DNA from: Pseudorhodoplanes sp.
GTDB taxonomy: Bacteria; Pseudomonadota; Alphaproteobacteria; Rhizobiales; Xanthobacteraceae
Length of the DNA: 64,000 nt
NCBI GenBank assembly: GCA_019187085.1
Contig: JABARS010000002.1
Span: forward strand, 62,001 to 126,000
Direction of reading: 5' to 3'
This document shows, in pieces, positions 9,191-17,651 of the stretch (within the stretch, counting starts at the first letter, position 1; each line of letters opens with the position of its first letter). The notes below the pieces were generated by a model. It was not told the origin of the DNA. It did not search any database and was given only the letters and a program-made list of their open reading frames with translations. The translations under genes were made by a program, and so were the position numbers.

Positions 9191-9938
9191 GATGCCTCTT
9201 GCCGAGATAGACCTCGCGCACCTGCCGGTCGGCCGCGATCTCCGCCGGCGTGCCCTCAACCAGGATGCGGCCACCGACCATGACGATGATGCGGCTGGCG
9301 AAGCGGAACACGACGTTCATGTCGTGCTCGATGAAAAGGATCGAGATGTCCTTCGACAGGCCGGCAATGGCCGAGAACAGTTCCGCGCTCTCGTCGCGCG
9401 GCACGCCGGCGGCGGGCTCGTCGAGCAGGAGGACGTGCGGACGGGTCGCGAGCGCGAGCGCGATCTCGAGCAGGCGCTGCTGGCCGTAGGCAAGCTCGCG
9501 CGTCGGCCGCGTGCAGACATGGCCGAGCCGCAGCGAGACAAGGATGGCATAGGCTTCCTCGATCGCATCGCGATAGACGGGCAAGGCGCGCCACCAGGTC
9601 GGTGCGATGCCGCGTCGCTCGCCTATCGCTAGCGTCACCGCTTCGAGAGCGCTCAAATGCGGGAACAGGCTGTTGATCTGGAAGGTGCGGACGAGCCCGC
9701 GCTTCACCCGCAGGTCGGGCGGCAGCCGCGAAATGTCGGCGTCGCCGAGCAGGATCTGCCCGCCGTCGGGCGTCAGCATGCCGGTCATCAGGTTGATGAG
9801 CGTGGTCTTGCCGGCGCCGTTCGGTCCGATCAGCGCGTGGCGCTCGCCCTGCGGCAGCGCAAGCTCGATATCGTTTGCGACGACGAGGGAGCCGAAGCTC
9901 TTGTTCAGCCCGTGCACGGTCAGGGCCGGCGTGGTCAT
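9183..9938 (-). CDS. livG: Branched-chain-type ABC importer ATPase LivG
   Basis: This 251-residue ABC ATPase carries Walker A 'GPNGAGKTT', Walker B 'VLLLDEPAAGVP' and an unusual signature, LAYGQQRLLE, which is characteristic of LivG rather than LivF. The N-terminus 'LTVHGLNKSFGSLVVANDIELAL' is the usual opening. The ATG at 9938 overlaps the livM stop by four bases. It pairs with LivF to energise transport through LivH and LivM. Position beside the anthranilate-type locus suggests uptake of the aromatic acid. Confidence 0.9.
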   Translation of the reverse strand: MTTPALTVHGLNKSFGSLVVANDIELALPQGERHALIGPNGAGKTTLINLMTGMLTPDGGQILLGDADISRLPPDLRVKRGLVRTFQINSLFPHLSALEAVTLAIGERRGIAPTWWRALPVYRDAIEEAYAILVSLRLGHVCTRPTRELAYGQQRLLEIALALATRPHVLLLDEPAAGVPRDESAELFSAIAGLSKDISILFIEHDMNVVFRFASRIIVMVGGRILVEGTPAEIAADRQVREVYLGKRHHV

Positions 9939-10930
9939 GTCGCCTTGCTCCGCCACGATGCGGCGAGCCGCGCAAGGCCGCCGAGGATGCCGTTGGGCAG
10001 GAACATCACGACCGCGATCAGCAGCACGCCGATGCCGAAATACCAGTATTGCGGCGTGACGCCGGAGAAGCGGTCGCGCGCGACCATGAAGATGATGGCG
10101 CCGACGAAGCCGCCATAGAGCCGGCCGGCGCCGCCGAGGACGAGGATCACCAGCACGTCGGCCGAGCGCTGGAAGCTCAGCGTCTCGAGCGACACCGTCT
10201 CTGTGGTCTGCGCCAGCAGCGCGCCGGCGATGCCGGCGATGGCGGCGGAGAGCGTGTAGATTTTGCGGATATGGGCGGCGCTCGGCGCGCCGATGGCGGG
10301 CATGCGCACGGGGTTTTCGCGGATGCCGCGCAGCGACAGCCCGAACGGCGAATTGATCAGCCGGCGCGTCACCAGGAACACCGCAAACAGTACGAGCAGC
10401 GAATAGGCGTAAGCCGTGTAGCCCCACAGGTCGAAGGTGAAGGTGCCGAGCAGCGGCCACATGCGAACGCCCTGCAGCCCGTCGGCGCCGCCGGTGAGCC
10501 AGTGCGCCTTGTTCGCCAGCTCGTGCAGCAGGAGCCCGAAGCCGAGCGTGATCATGATCAGCGTCAGGTGGCGGAAGCGCGCGATCACGAAGCTTGAAAC
10601 GTAGCCGACGAAAGCCGCGACCAGCGCCCCGAGCACAAGTCCGCTCAGCGGTTCGCCCCATCCGTGCTTCGCCAGCAGGCCGGCGGAATAGGCGCCGAGC
10701 CCGAAGAATGCCGCGTGGCCGAGCGAGACGATGCCGGCATAGCCGAGAATGAGATCGAGCGAGAGCGCGAATAGCGCGGTGATCGCGATCTGGCTGGCGA
10801 GCACCAGATAGTTCGGGAACAGCACGAACGGCAGGAGACACGACAGCCAGAAGACGAGCTCGATTGCATGCCAGCGCGTCTGGGCCTGCAGATAGGCCTG
10901 CGGCGCGAAAGCGGGCGAGGCGGGCGTCAT
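9935..10930 (-). CDS. livM: Branched-chain-type ABC importer permease LivM
   Basis: This 331-residue membrane protein has about ten hydrophobic segments and the LivM signature 'ALSLDLILGYAGIVSLGHAAFFGLGAYSAGLL' near residues 55-85. Further conserved stretches are 'LRGIRENPVRMPAIG' and 'FGLSLRG' in the cytoplasmic loop that contacts the ATPases. It lies 3 bases after livH and overlaps livG, so all four importer genes form one transcription unit. It forms the inner-membrane channel with LivH. Confidence 0.9.
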   Translation of the reverse strand: MTPASPAFAPQAYLQAQTRWHAIELVFWLSCLLPFVLFPNYLVLASQIAITALFALSLDLILGYAGIVSLGHAAFFGLGAYSAGLLAKHGWGEPLSGLVLGALVAAFVGYVSSFVIARFRHLTLIMITLGFGLLLHELANKAHWLTGGADGLQGVRMWPLLGTFTFDLWGYTAYAYSLLVLFAVFLVTRRLINSPFGLSLRGIRENPVRMPAIGAPSAAHIRKIYTLSAAIAGIAGALLAQTTETVSLETLSFQRSADVLVILVLGGAGRLYGGFVGAIIFMVARDRFSGVTPQYWYFGIGVLLIAVVMFLPNGILGGLARLAASWRSKAT

Positions 10931-10933
10931 CGC

Positions 10934-11797
10934 TCAGCGCTTCCCGAACAGGCCGGCCGGCCGCCACATCAGCAGCGCCAGCATGACGAGATAGATGAGG
11001 AACGCGCCGAGCTCCGGCACGTAATATTTGCCGGCGACGTCGCTGATGCCGATCAGCGAGGCGGCGGCGAACGAGCCGCCGATCGAGCCGAGCCCGCCGA
11101 CCGAGACGACGATCAGCACATAGACGAGATAGTGGAAGGCGAACGCCGGATCGAGCCCCACGATCTCGATCGCCATCGCGCCGCCGAGTCCGGCGAGGCC
11201 GCTGCCGAGCGCGAAGGTGACGGCGAAGGAGCGGTCGACATCGATGCCGAGGCCGCGCGCCATGCGCTGGTTGTCGACCGCGGCGCGGATGGTGGCGCCG
11301 AACCGGGTGAATTCCAGCATCAGCACGAGGGCAAGCCCGATGACGAGCGCCATGACGACGAGAAAGACGCGATAGATGCCGAAATTGACGCCGAACAGCG
11401 TCCATGAGCCGCGCAGATAGGTCGGGATTTCAACCGGCTGCTGCACGGTGCCGTAGAGATAGGCCGCCACCGCCACCGAGATGAATGCGATGCCGATGGT
11501 CAGCAGCACCTGGTCGAGGTCGCTCGCGCGGTAGAGGCGGCGATAGAGGATGCGTTCGAACACGATTGCGGTCGCCGCCGCCGACAGGAAGGCAAGCGGC
11601 AGCGTGGCGAAGAACGGCCAGTGGAAATCGCGCATCAGCGTCACGGTGACGTAGCCGCCGAGCATGGCGAAGGCGCAATGCGCGAGATTGACGAAATTCA
11701 TCATCCCGAGCGTGACCGAAAGGCCGACCGACAGCAGGAACAGCAGCATGCCGTAGGCAAAGCCGTCGAACAGTACGCCGACGAATGGGCCGAGCAT
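10934..11797 (-). CDS. livH: Branched-chain-type ABC importer permease LivH
   Basis: This 287-residue membrane protein opens with 'FDGFAYGMLLFLLSVGLSVTLGMMNFVNLAHCAFAMLGGYV', the standard LivH start, and contains 'AVDNQRMARGLGIDVDRSFAVTFALGSGLAGLGGAM', its conserved EAA-like loop and following helix. It is the first gene of the leftward importer operon. A LivJ/LivK-type periplasmic binding protein normally lies upstream; here the next 435 bases hold no gene and a divergent tetR follows, so the importer must borrow a binding protein encoded elsewhere. Confidence 0.9.
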   Translation of the reverse strand: MLGPFVGVLFDGFAYGMLLFLLSVGLSVTLGMMNFVNLAHCAFAMLGGYVTVTLMRDFHWPFFATLPLAFLSAAATAIVFERILYRRLYRASDLDQVLLTIGIAFISVAVAAYLYGTVQQPVEIPTYLRGSWTLFGVNFGIYRVFLVVMALVIGLALVLMLEFTRFGATIRAAVDNQRMARGLGIDVDRSFAVTFALGSGLAGLGGAMAIEIVGLDPAFAFHYLVYVLIVVSVGGLGSIGGSFAAASLIGISDVAGKYYVPELGAFLIYLVMLALLMWRPAGLFGKR

Positions 11798-12232
11798 GTT
11801 GTGTTTCCCGCCGGATGAAAGAGGCGCCCGCGCTGTCAGCGCGCGGCGCGCCGCGGGCGTACGGTCGCAGATTGCACAATCAGGAACATGACGTTTCCCC
11901 TCGATCTTTTTTTGAAACCGTAGCCACGCGGTGGTGAGCGGTCAATTTGCCAGTCTCGACGTTATCGCGCCGGACGTTGTCAGGCTTGCATTGCGTCTTG
12001 CCGTCGCGGACGTGCGCGTCGTTGCCCACGGACCTGCCCAATGCGTCGGCATCATCAGGGCGGCCGGCGTGTCATGCGGATCGGGAACGGGGCGTGTCCG
12101 ATGAAACATCCGATCACATCTGCGCCGTCGGCGGACGGAACCGGCGTTTTTGCCGGCTGTGGCGATTGACTTTGCGGATATATACGCATAGGAGCGAACG
12201 TTCATTCTCATTTACCGCACTGCAATAAGATC
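11798..12232. other. 435-base divergent intergenic region, no gene seen
   Basis: This gap separates livH (leftward) and tetR (rightward). I see no convincing coding frame: the short open frames lack a ribosome-binding site and any family pattern. A run of seven T bases (CTTTTTTTG) lies near 11910. The right end holds the likely tetR promoter and operator described separately. No binding-protein gene for the importer is present. Confidence 0.6.
12166..12203 (+). promoter_or_regulatory. Candidate tetR-mfp-rnd promoter and operator
   Basis: A TTGACT hexamer at 12166-12171 resembles a -35 element, and the following AT-rich stretch could hold a -10. The 8-base perfect palindrome GAACGTTC at 12196-12203, 30 bases before the tetR start, is a plausible core of a TetR-family operator. 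The short length of the palindrome keeps confidence low. Confidence 0.35.
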
Positions 12233-12865
12233 ATGCGCAAGGCCAACGTCCAGCTTAAGAGCGACCGGCGCGACGAAATCCTCAACGCCGCGCGGCAATG
12301 CTTCGCGCGTACGGGTTTTCACCAGACCTCGATGCAGGAAATCTGCGCCGCCGCCGGCATGAGCCCCGGCAACCTCTATCGCTACTTCCCGTCCAAGGAA
12401 GCCATCATCGCCGGCATCGCCGAGCGCGACCGCGCCGAGGTCGGCGCGCAGTTTGCCGCCATGGAAAATGCGCCCGATTTCTTTGCAACCCTTGGCGCGC
12501 TCGCGCGTCACCATTTCGTCGAGCGTAGCGCCGACGAAGTCGGGCTGTGCGCGGAGATCATGTCGGAAAGCCGGCGTAATCCTGCAATTGCCCGGATCAT
12601 GCACGAATTCGACCATGACGTGGTGCAACGATTGATGGCGATGTTGCGCAGCGCCTCGGAGCGCGGCGAGATCGGCGCCGGCATCGATTACGACGCCGTC
12701 GTGACCATGCTGATGGTGATCGCCGACGGCGTGTGGTGGCGGCGCGCGGTCGATCCGGGCTTCGACGCCGAACGCGTCCTGCCTTTGTTCATGGATATCA
12801 CCCGCCACATGCTTGAAGGCCGGCCGGCGGGCGGCCGCAAACAACGCGCGGAGCATTCGAAATGA
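12233..12865 (+). CDS. TetR/AcrR family repressor of the adjacent efflux pump
   Basis: This 210-residue protein has a TetR helix-turn-helix near its N-terminus: 'DEILNAARQCFARTGFHQTSMQEICAAAGMSPGNLYRYFPSKEAII' (residues 14-60), followed by an all-helical ligand domain with a late 'AVVTMLMVIADGVWWRR' helix. It is the first gene of an operon with a membrane-fusion protein and an RND pump; its stop codon overlaps the start of the next gene (ATGA, 12862-12865). Such regulators usually repress their pump and release DNA when they bind its substrates. The start ATG is the first in frame after the promoter region. Confidence 0.9.
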   Translation: MRKANVQLKSDRRDEILNAARQCFARTGFHQTSMQEICAAAGMSPGNLYRYFPSKEAIIAGIAERDRAEVGAQFAAMENAPDFFATLGALARHHFVERSADEVGLCAEIMSESRRNPAIARIMHEFDHDVVQRLMAMLRSASERGEIGAGIDYDAVVTMLMVIADGVWWRRAVDPGFDAERVLPLFMDITRHMLEGRPAGGRKQRAEHSK

Positions 12866-13956
12866 AGGTCAACCGCATCACCGCGGTCGCTCTCGTCGTC
12901 GGCGCCGTCGCCTGGGTGGGATCCGGCCATCTCATTCCGCACGAGTCGGGCGACGGCAAGGCGGCGATCCGCGCCGGCGAGAAGAGCCACAAGCCTTTCC
13001 GCGTCGGCGTCATGGCCGCCGGGATCGAGCCGCACAGCCGCAAGCTGATCCTGTCGGGCCGCACCGAGGCCGACCGCAAGGTCACGCTCACCGCCCGGAC
13101 CGGCGGCGTGCTCACCGAATTGCGGGTGAAGCGCGGCCAGCGCGTCAAGAAGGATGACGTCATCGCGGTATTGTCGGACGACGCGCGCGAGGCGCAGGTG
13201 GCGCAGGCGCGCGCCTTGTTCAACCAGCGCCAGACCGAGCTGGAAGCGCGCCGCAGGCTGATCGAGCAGGGCACCTTGCCCAAGCTCGAACTCGTCAATC
13301 TCGAATCCCAGTTCAAGGCCGCGGAGGCCGCGCTTGCCGCGGCCATCGCCGAGCGCGACCGTGGCGTCGTCAAGGCGCCGTGGGACGGCGTGATCACCGA
13401 GGTCCCCGCCGAAGTCGGCGGCGCCGCCTTCTCGATGGCCGGCAAGGAAGTCGCGAGAATGGTGGCGCTCAACCCGATGCTGGCGGTGGTCGAGGTGTCT
13501 GAACGCAAGCTGCCGGGCCTCGAGCCCGGAGACGTCGCCAAGGTGCGTCTCGTCACCGGCCAGACCGCGACCGGACGCGTGCGCTTCGTGTCCAAAACGG
13601 CGAGCGAGACGACGCGCACCTATCGCGTCGAGGTGGAGATCGACAACCGCGACGGCGCGATCCCCGACGGGATCACCGCGGAAGTCGCCATCCCGTTGGC
13701 GCCGGTATCGGCCGCGCGCGTCCCGCGCTCGGCGCTGACCTATTCCTCGGCCGGCCATCTCGGCGTGCGGATCGTGGATGCCGCGGATAAGGTCGATTTC
13801 GTGCCGGTGAGCGTGATCGAGGACGAGCAGTCCCACATGTGGGTGAGCGGCATCGCCGACCGCTCGCGCGTCATCGTGCAGGGACAGGACTTCGTGCGCG
13901 AAGGCCAGATCGTCCAGGCGGTCTCGGTCGAGGCGACCGCAGCGAGCGGACGCTGA
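12862..13956 (+). CDS. RND efflux pump periplasmic adaptor (membrane-fusion protein)
   Basis: This 364-residue protein starts with one hydrophobic anchor (residues 4-22) and no lipobox cysteine. It then shows the adaptor order: a lipoyl half-motif around 'GRTEADRKVTLTARTGGVLTELRVKRGQRVKKDDVIAVL', an alpha-helical hairpin (about 105-165), a second lipoyl half 'GVVKAPWDGVITEVPAEVG', and beta-barrel and membrane-proximal domains. It would join the inner-membrane RND pump to an outer-membrane channel. No TolC-type gene is present in the window, so the channel must come from elsewhere. It overlaps tetR and lies 60 bases before the pump gene. Confidence 0.9.
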   Translation: MKVNRITAVALVVGAVAWVGSGHLIPHESGDGKAAIRAGEKSHKPFRVGVMAAGIEPHSRKLILSGRTEADRKVTLTARTGGVLTELRVKRGQRVKKDDVIAVLSDDAREAQVAQARALFNQRQTELEARRRLIEQGTLPKLELVNLESQFKAAEAALAAAIAERDRGVVKAPWDGVITEVPAEVGGAAFSMAGKEVARMVALNPMLAVVEVSERKLPGLEPGDVAKVRLVTGQTATGRVRFVSKTASETTRTYRVEVEIDNRDGAIPDGITAEVAIPLAPVSAARVPRSALTYSSAGHLGVRIVDAADKVDFVPVSVIEDEQSHMWVSGIADRSRVIVQGQDFVREGQIVQAVSVEATAASGR

Positions 13957-14016
13957 GGGCCGCCGCCGGGAAATATCGCACAAGGCAAGAGCGCAAGCCG
14001 AGCGAAAGAGAAGCCG

Positions 14017-17000
14017 ATGTTCGCATTGATCGATTACGCCATCAGCCATGCGCGGCTGACGCTCGCGACGCTCCTGTTCCTGCTCGGCGCCGGCTACGTG
14101 GCCTATGTCACGATCCCGAAGGAAGCCGAGCCGGACGTGCGCATCCCGATCATCTATACCCAGCTCACGCAGCGCGGCATCAGCCCCGAGGATTCCGAGC
14201 GGCTGCTGCTGCGGCCGGTCGAGACGCAGCTCAAGTCGGTCGGCAACGTGAAGGAGATGCGCTCGACCGCCTATGAGGGCGGTGGCTATGTGCTGCTCGA
14301 GTTCGAGGCCGGCTTCGATTCCAAGGCCGCGCTCGCCGACGTGCGCGCCAAGGTCGATCAGGCCAAGCGCGACCTGCCGCGCGACGCCGACGAGCCGGTG
14401 GTGCAGGAGGTCAATCTCTCGCTCTTCCCGGTGCTGGTCGTGGCGCTGGCCGGCGATCTGCCCGAGCGCTCGCTCCTGCGCATCGCGCGCGTGGCCAAGA
14501 ACGCGGTCGAGCAGGTGCCGGGCGTGCTGTCGGCGGAGCTGCGCGGCACCCGCGACGAGGCGGTGGAGATCATCGTCGAACCGATGCTGCTCAAGAGCTA
14601 CGGCGTGTCGCTCGATCAGCTCATCTCCACGGTCAATGCTTCCAACAGCCTAATCGCGGCCGGCGCGCTCGAAGGGGATACCGGCCGCTTCGCGGTCAAG
14701 GTGCCGGGCCTGATCGAGCAGCCGCGCGACCTGCTCAGCGTGCCGATCGCGGCGACCTCGGGTGCGTCGGTGACGGTCGGCGACGTCGCGCAGGTGCGTC
14801 CGACCTTCAAGGACGCGACCTCGGTCACGCGCGTGAACGGCCGCCCGGCCATGACCATCGAAGTGTCCAAGCGCACCGGCGCCAATCTGATCGAGACGGT
14901 GGACGGCGTGAAGGCGACGATCGAGCGCCTGAAGGCGACCTGGCCGGAGGGCGTGTCGGTCTCCTTCATTCAGGACAAGTCGACCACCATCCGCCAGATG
15001 CTGGCGGACCTGCAGAACTCGGTCGCCACCGGCGTCCTGCTCGTCGCCGTCATCATCCTGTTTGCGCTCGGCTTCCGCGCCTCGCTGTTCATCGGCATCG
15101 CGATTCCGGCCTCGTTCCTCGCCGGCGTGCTCGGGCTGCAGCTCGCCGGGCTGACGATCAATATCGTCGTCTTGTTCTCGCTCATCCTTGCAGTCGGCAT
15201 GCTGGTGGACGACGCGATCATCGTCTCCGAATTCGCCGAGCGACGCATGTCAGAAGGCATGCCGGCGCGCGAAGCCTACACGCTCGCGGCCAAGCGCATG
15301 GCGGGGCCGGTGATCGCGGCGACCGCGACGCGCGTCGCGGCCTTCTCGCCGCTCCTGTTCTGGCCCGGCGTCGTCGGCGAGTTCATGAAATACCTGCCGA
15401 TCACGCTGATCGCGACGCTGTCGGCCTCGCTTGCGGTGGCGCTTTTGTTCACGCCGACCTTGGGGGCGCTGCTCGGCAAGGCGGCGGCCGAGCCGATCGA
15501 CGAGACCGTCTCCGACCGCGGTCTCTATATGCGCACGGTCAAGCTCGCGCTGCGGCGGCCGGGCGCGACGCTGGCGATCGCGGCCTTCCTGCTTGTTGCG
15601 GTGCAAGTCGCCTACGGCAAGCTGGGTCGCGGCGTCGAGTTCTTCCCCGACGTCGAGCCCGATTACGGGCAGGCGATCGTGCACGCGCGCGGCAATATCT
15701 CGCTCGAGGAGAAGAACCGCGCGCTCGCGGCGGTCGAGAAGCGCATTCTGGAATTCGATGGCCTTGCTACCGTCTATACCCGTGTCGGCGAGCAGCCGCG
15801 CGGCATGAGCGAACTGAGCGAGGACACGATCGGCGTCGTCCAGTTCGAGTTCACCGACTGGAAGCGCCGCGAGCCCGCGCGCCGCATCATGGACGCGATC
15901 CGCGAGAGGACCACCGACATTCCCGGCATCCTGGTCGAGGTGACGGCGCCGCGCGCCGGTCCCCCCACCGGCAAGCCGATCCAGGTGCAGATCGGCGCGC
16001 TCGATCCGGACGGGCTGCCGGAGGTTGCGCGCAAGGTGGCGGCGATTCTGGCGGAACGGCCGGCGATCCGCGATCTGGACGACGGACTGCCGCTGCCGGG
16101 CATCGACTGGAAAATCCAGGTCGACAAGGCGGAAGCGGCAAAATACGGCGCCGGGCCCAACACGGTCGGCACCGCGGTGCAGCTTGTGACCAACGGCGTG
16201 AAAGTCACCGAATACCGGCCCGCAAGCAGCGACAAGGCGGTCGACATTCTCGTGCGCTTCCCCGACGACCGCCGCAGCCTCGACCAGATCGACGAGTTGC
16301 GGGTGCAGACACCGTCGGGCCAGGTGCCGATCGGCAATTTCGTGCAGCGGGTGCCGACGCCGCGCGTCGGCTATATCAACCGCGTCGCCGCCAACCGCGT
16401 CATGACCGTGTCGGCCAACGTCGCCGACGGCGTGCAGACCGCGCAGGTGCAGCAGGAGATTGCGGCGGCGCTCGCCAAGGCCGATCTCGGCACCGGCGTG
16501 ACCTGGCGGCTCAAAGGCGAAGACGAAGAGCGCGAGAAAGCCTCCGCCTTTCTCGGCAAGGCGTTCGCGACCGCGATCTTCCTGATTTTTGCGATCCTGC
16601 TCGCGCAATTCAACAAGGTCACCTCGGTGGTGCTGGTGCTGTCGGCGGTTGTGCTCTCCACCATCGGCGTGCTGCTTGGGCTCATGCTCATGGGCCAGCC
16701 GTTCGGCGTGGTGATGACCGGCATCGGCGTGATCGCCAATGCCGGGGTGATCGTGAACAACAATATCGTGCTGATCGACACCTATGACCGGCTGCGGCGC
16801 GAGGGCAAGGCGGCCTATGACGCCATTCTGGAAACCTGCCGCGAGCGCGCGCGCCCGGTGGTGCTGACGGCGGTGACCGCCGTGCTCGGCGTGCTGCCGA
16901 TCGCCTTCGGCATGAACCTCGATTTCCTGCTGCGCGAGATCACCGTCGGCGCACCGGCCACGCAATGGTGGATCAGCCTGTCGACCGCGATCGTGTTCGG

Positions 17001-17181
17001 GCTCGGCTTTGCCACCGTTCTGACGCTGATCGTGACGCCGGCAGCATTGATGGCGGTGGCCCATATGAGCGAACGCCGCGGGGCGTGGGCGAAAGCGTCG
17101 CTTGCTCGCGCGCGGACGCTGTGGATGCAGGCCCGCGCCGCGGGCGTAAACGCCGTGACACGCCGCCGTCTGCCGCAATAA
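14017..17181 (+). CDS. RND family multidrug-type efflux transporter
   Basis: This 1054-residue protein is full length for the HAE-type RND family. Two repeats are visible, each with one helix, a large periplasmic loop and a block of five or more helices. The fourth-helix motif 'LILAVGMLVDDAIIVSEFAERRMSEG', with the paired aspartates needed for proton relay, is intact (about residue 390-415). The N-terminus 'FALIDYAISHARLTLATLLFLLGAGYVAYVTIPKEAEPDVRIP' is typical. It is a proton-driven exporter of hydrophobic or amphiphilic compounds across the envelope. A GAGAA stretch precedes the start. Substrate unknown. Confidence 0.9.
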   Translation: MFALIDYAISHARLTLATLLFLLGAGYVAYVTIPKEAEPDVRIPIIYTQLTQRGISPEDSERLLLRPVETQLKSVGNVKEMRSTAYEGGGYVLLEFEAGFDSKAALADVRAKVDQAKRDLPRDADEPVVQEVNLSLFPVLVVALAGDLPERSLLRIARVAKNAVEQVPGVLSAELRGTRDEAVEIIVEPMLLKSYGVSLDQLISTVNASNSLIAAGALEGDTGRFAVKVPGLIEQPRDLLSVPIAATSGASVTVGDVAQVRPTFKDATSVTRVNGRPAMTIEVSKRTGANLIETVDGVKATIERLKATWPEGVSVSFIQDKSTTIRQMLADLQNSVATGVLLVAVIILFALGFRASLFIGIAIPASFLAGVLGLQLAGLTINIVVLFSLILAVGMLVDDAIIVSEFAERRMSEGMPAREAYTLAAKRMAGPVIAATATRVAAFSPLLFWPGVVGEFMKYLPITLIATLSASLAVALLFTPTLGALLGKAAAEPIDETVSDRGLYMRTVKLALRRPGATLAIAAFLLVAVQVAYGKLGRGVEFFPDVEPDYGQAIVHARGNISLEEKNRALAAVEKRILEFDGLATVYTRVGEQPRGMSELSEDTIGVVQFEFTDWKRREPARRIMDAIRERTTDIPGILVEVTAPRAGPPTGKPIQVQIGALDPDGLPEVARKVAAILAERPAIRDLDDGLPLPGIDWKIQVDKAEAAKYGAGPNTVGTAVQLVTNGVKVTEYRPASSDKAVDILVRFPDDRRSLDQIDELRVQTPSGQVPIGNFVQRVPTPRVGYINRVAANRVMTVSANVADGVQTAQVQQEIAAALAKADLGTGVTWRLKGEDEEREKASAFLGKAFATAIFLIFAILLAQFNKVTSVVLVLSAVVLSTIGVLLGLMLMGQPFGVVMTGIGVIANAGVIVNNNIVLIDTYDRLRREGKAAYDAILETCRERARPVVLTAVTAVLGVLPIAFGMNLDFLLREITVGAPATQWWISLSTAIVFGLGFATVLTLIVTPAALMAVAHMSERRGAWAKASLARARTLWMQARAAGVNAVTRRRLPQ

Positions 17182-17210
17182 GCTCGGTTGCCGCGCGGAG
17201 GGCTTGAGCC

Positions 17211-17651
17211 ATGAACGTGACATTGCAGCAGGCCGGCGTCATCGTCGATGCCGCGATCAGGAAGGGCCGCGAACTCGATTGCATGCCGCTGTCGGTCGCG
17301 GTGCTCGATGCCGGCGGGCATCTGGTGGCGTTCAAGCGCGAGGACAAGGCCGGCATCCTGCGCTTCGACATCGCGTTCGGCAAAGCCTGGGGCGCGCTCG
17401 GCATGGGCTTCGGCACGCGCGAGCTTGCCGAACGTGCGCAGAAAATGCCGCATTTCGTTTCCGCGCTCACCGGGATCGCGCAGGGCCGCATCGTGCCGGT
17501 GGCGGGCGGCGTGCTCATCCGCAACGCGCAAGGCGTAGTGATCGGGGCGGCCGGGATTTCCGGCGATACGTCCGACCGCGACGAGATGTGCGTGGTCGCG
17601 GGCGTGGAGGCGGCCGGTCTGCGTGCCGAACCGGGAATGCCGAAGGATTAA
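17211..17651 (+). CDS. GlcG/HbpS family protein
   Basis: This 146-residue protein of the GlcG/HbpS (DUF336) family contains 'MPLSVAVLDAGGHLVAFKREDKAGILRFDIAFGKAWGALGMG', 'GRIVPVAGGVLIRNAQGVVIGAAGISGDTSDRDEMCVVAGVEAAGL' and no signal peptide. HbpS of Streptomyces binds haem and iron and senses redox stress; GlcG proteins lie in glycolate operons, and their biochemical role is unclear. Here it follows the RND gene by 29 bases with a GGAGGGC ribosome-binding site, so it is probably co-transcribed with the pump. Its end touches the 3' end of a convergent gene. Function not assigned. Confidence 0.8.
   Translation: MNVTLQQAGVIVDAAIRKGRELDCMPLSVAVLDAGGHLVAFKREDKAGILRFDIAFGKAWGALGMGFGTRELAERAQKMPHFVSALTGIAQGRIVPVAGGVLIRNAQGVVIGAAGISGDTSDRDEMCVVAGVEAAGLRAEPGMPKD

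Noticed and set aside
12688..17223. Long antisense frames opposite the TetR/MFP/RND operon (453 and 657 residues)
   Set aside because: Composition is typical of shadow frames (H, R, D, G-rich) and no motif is present; the sense genes are unmistakable.
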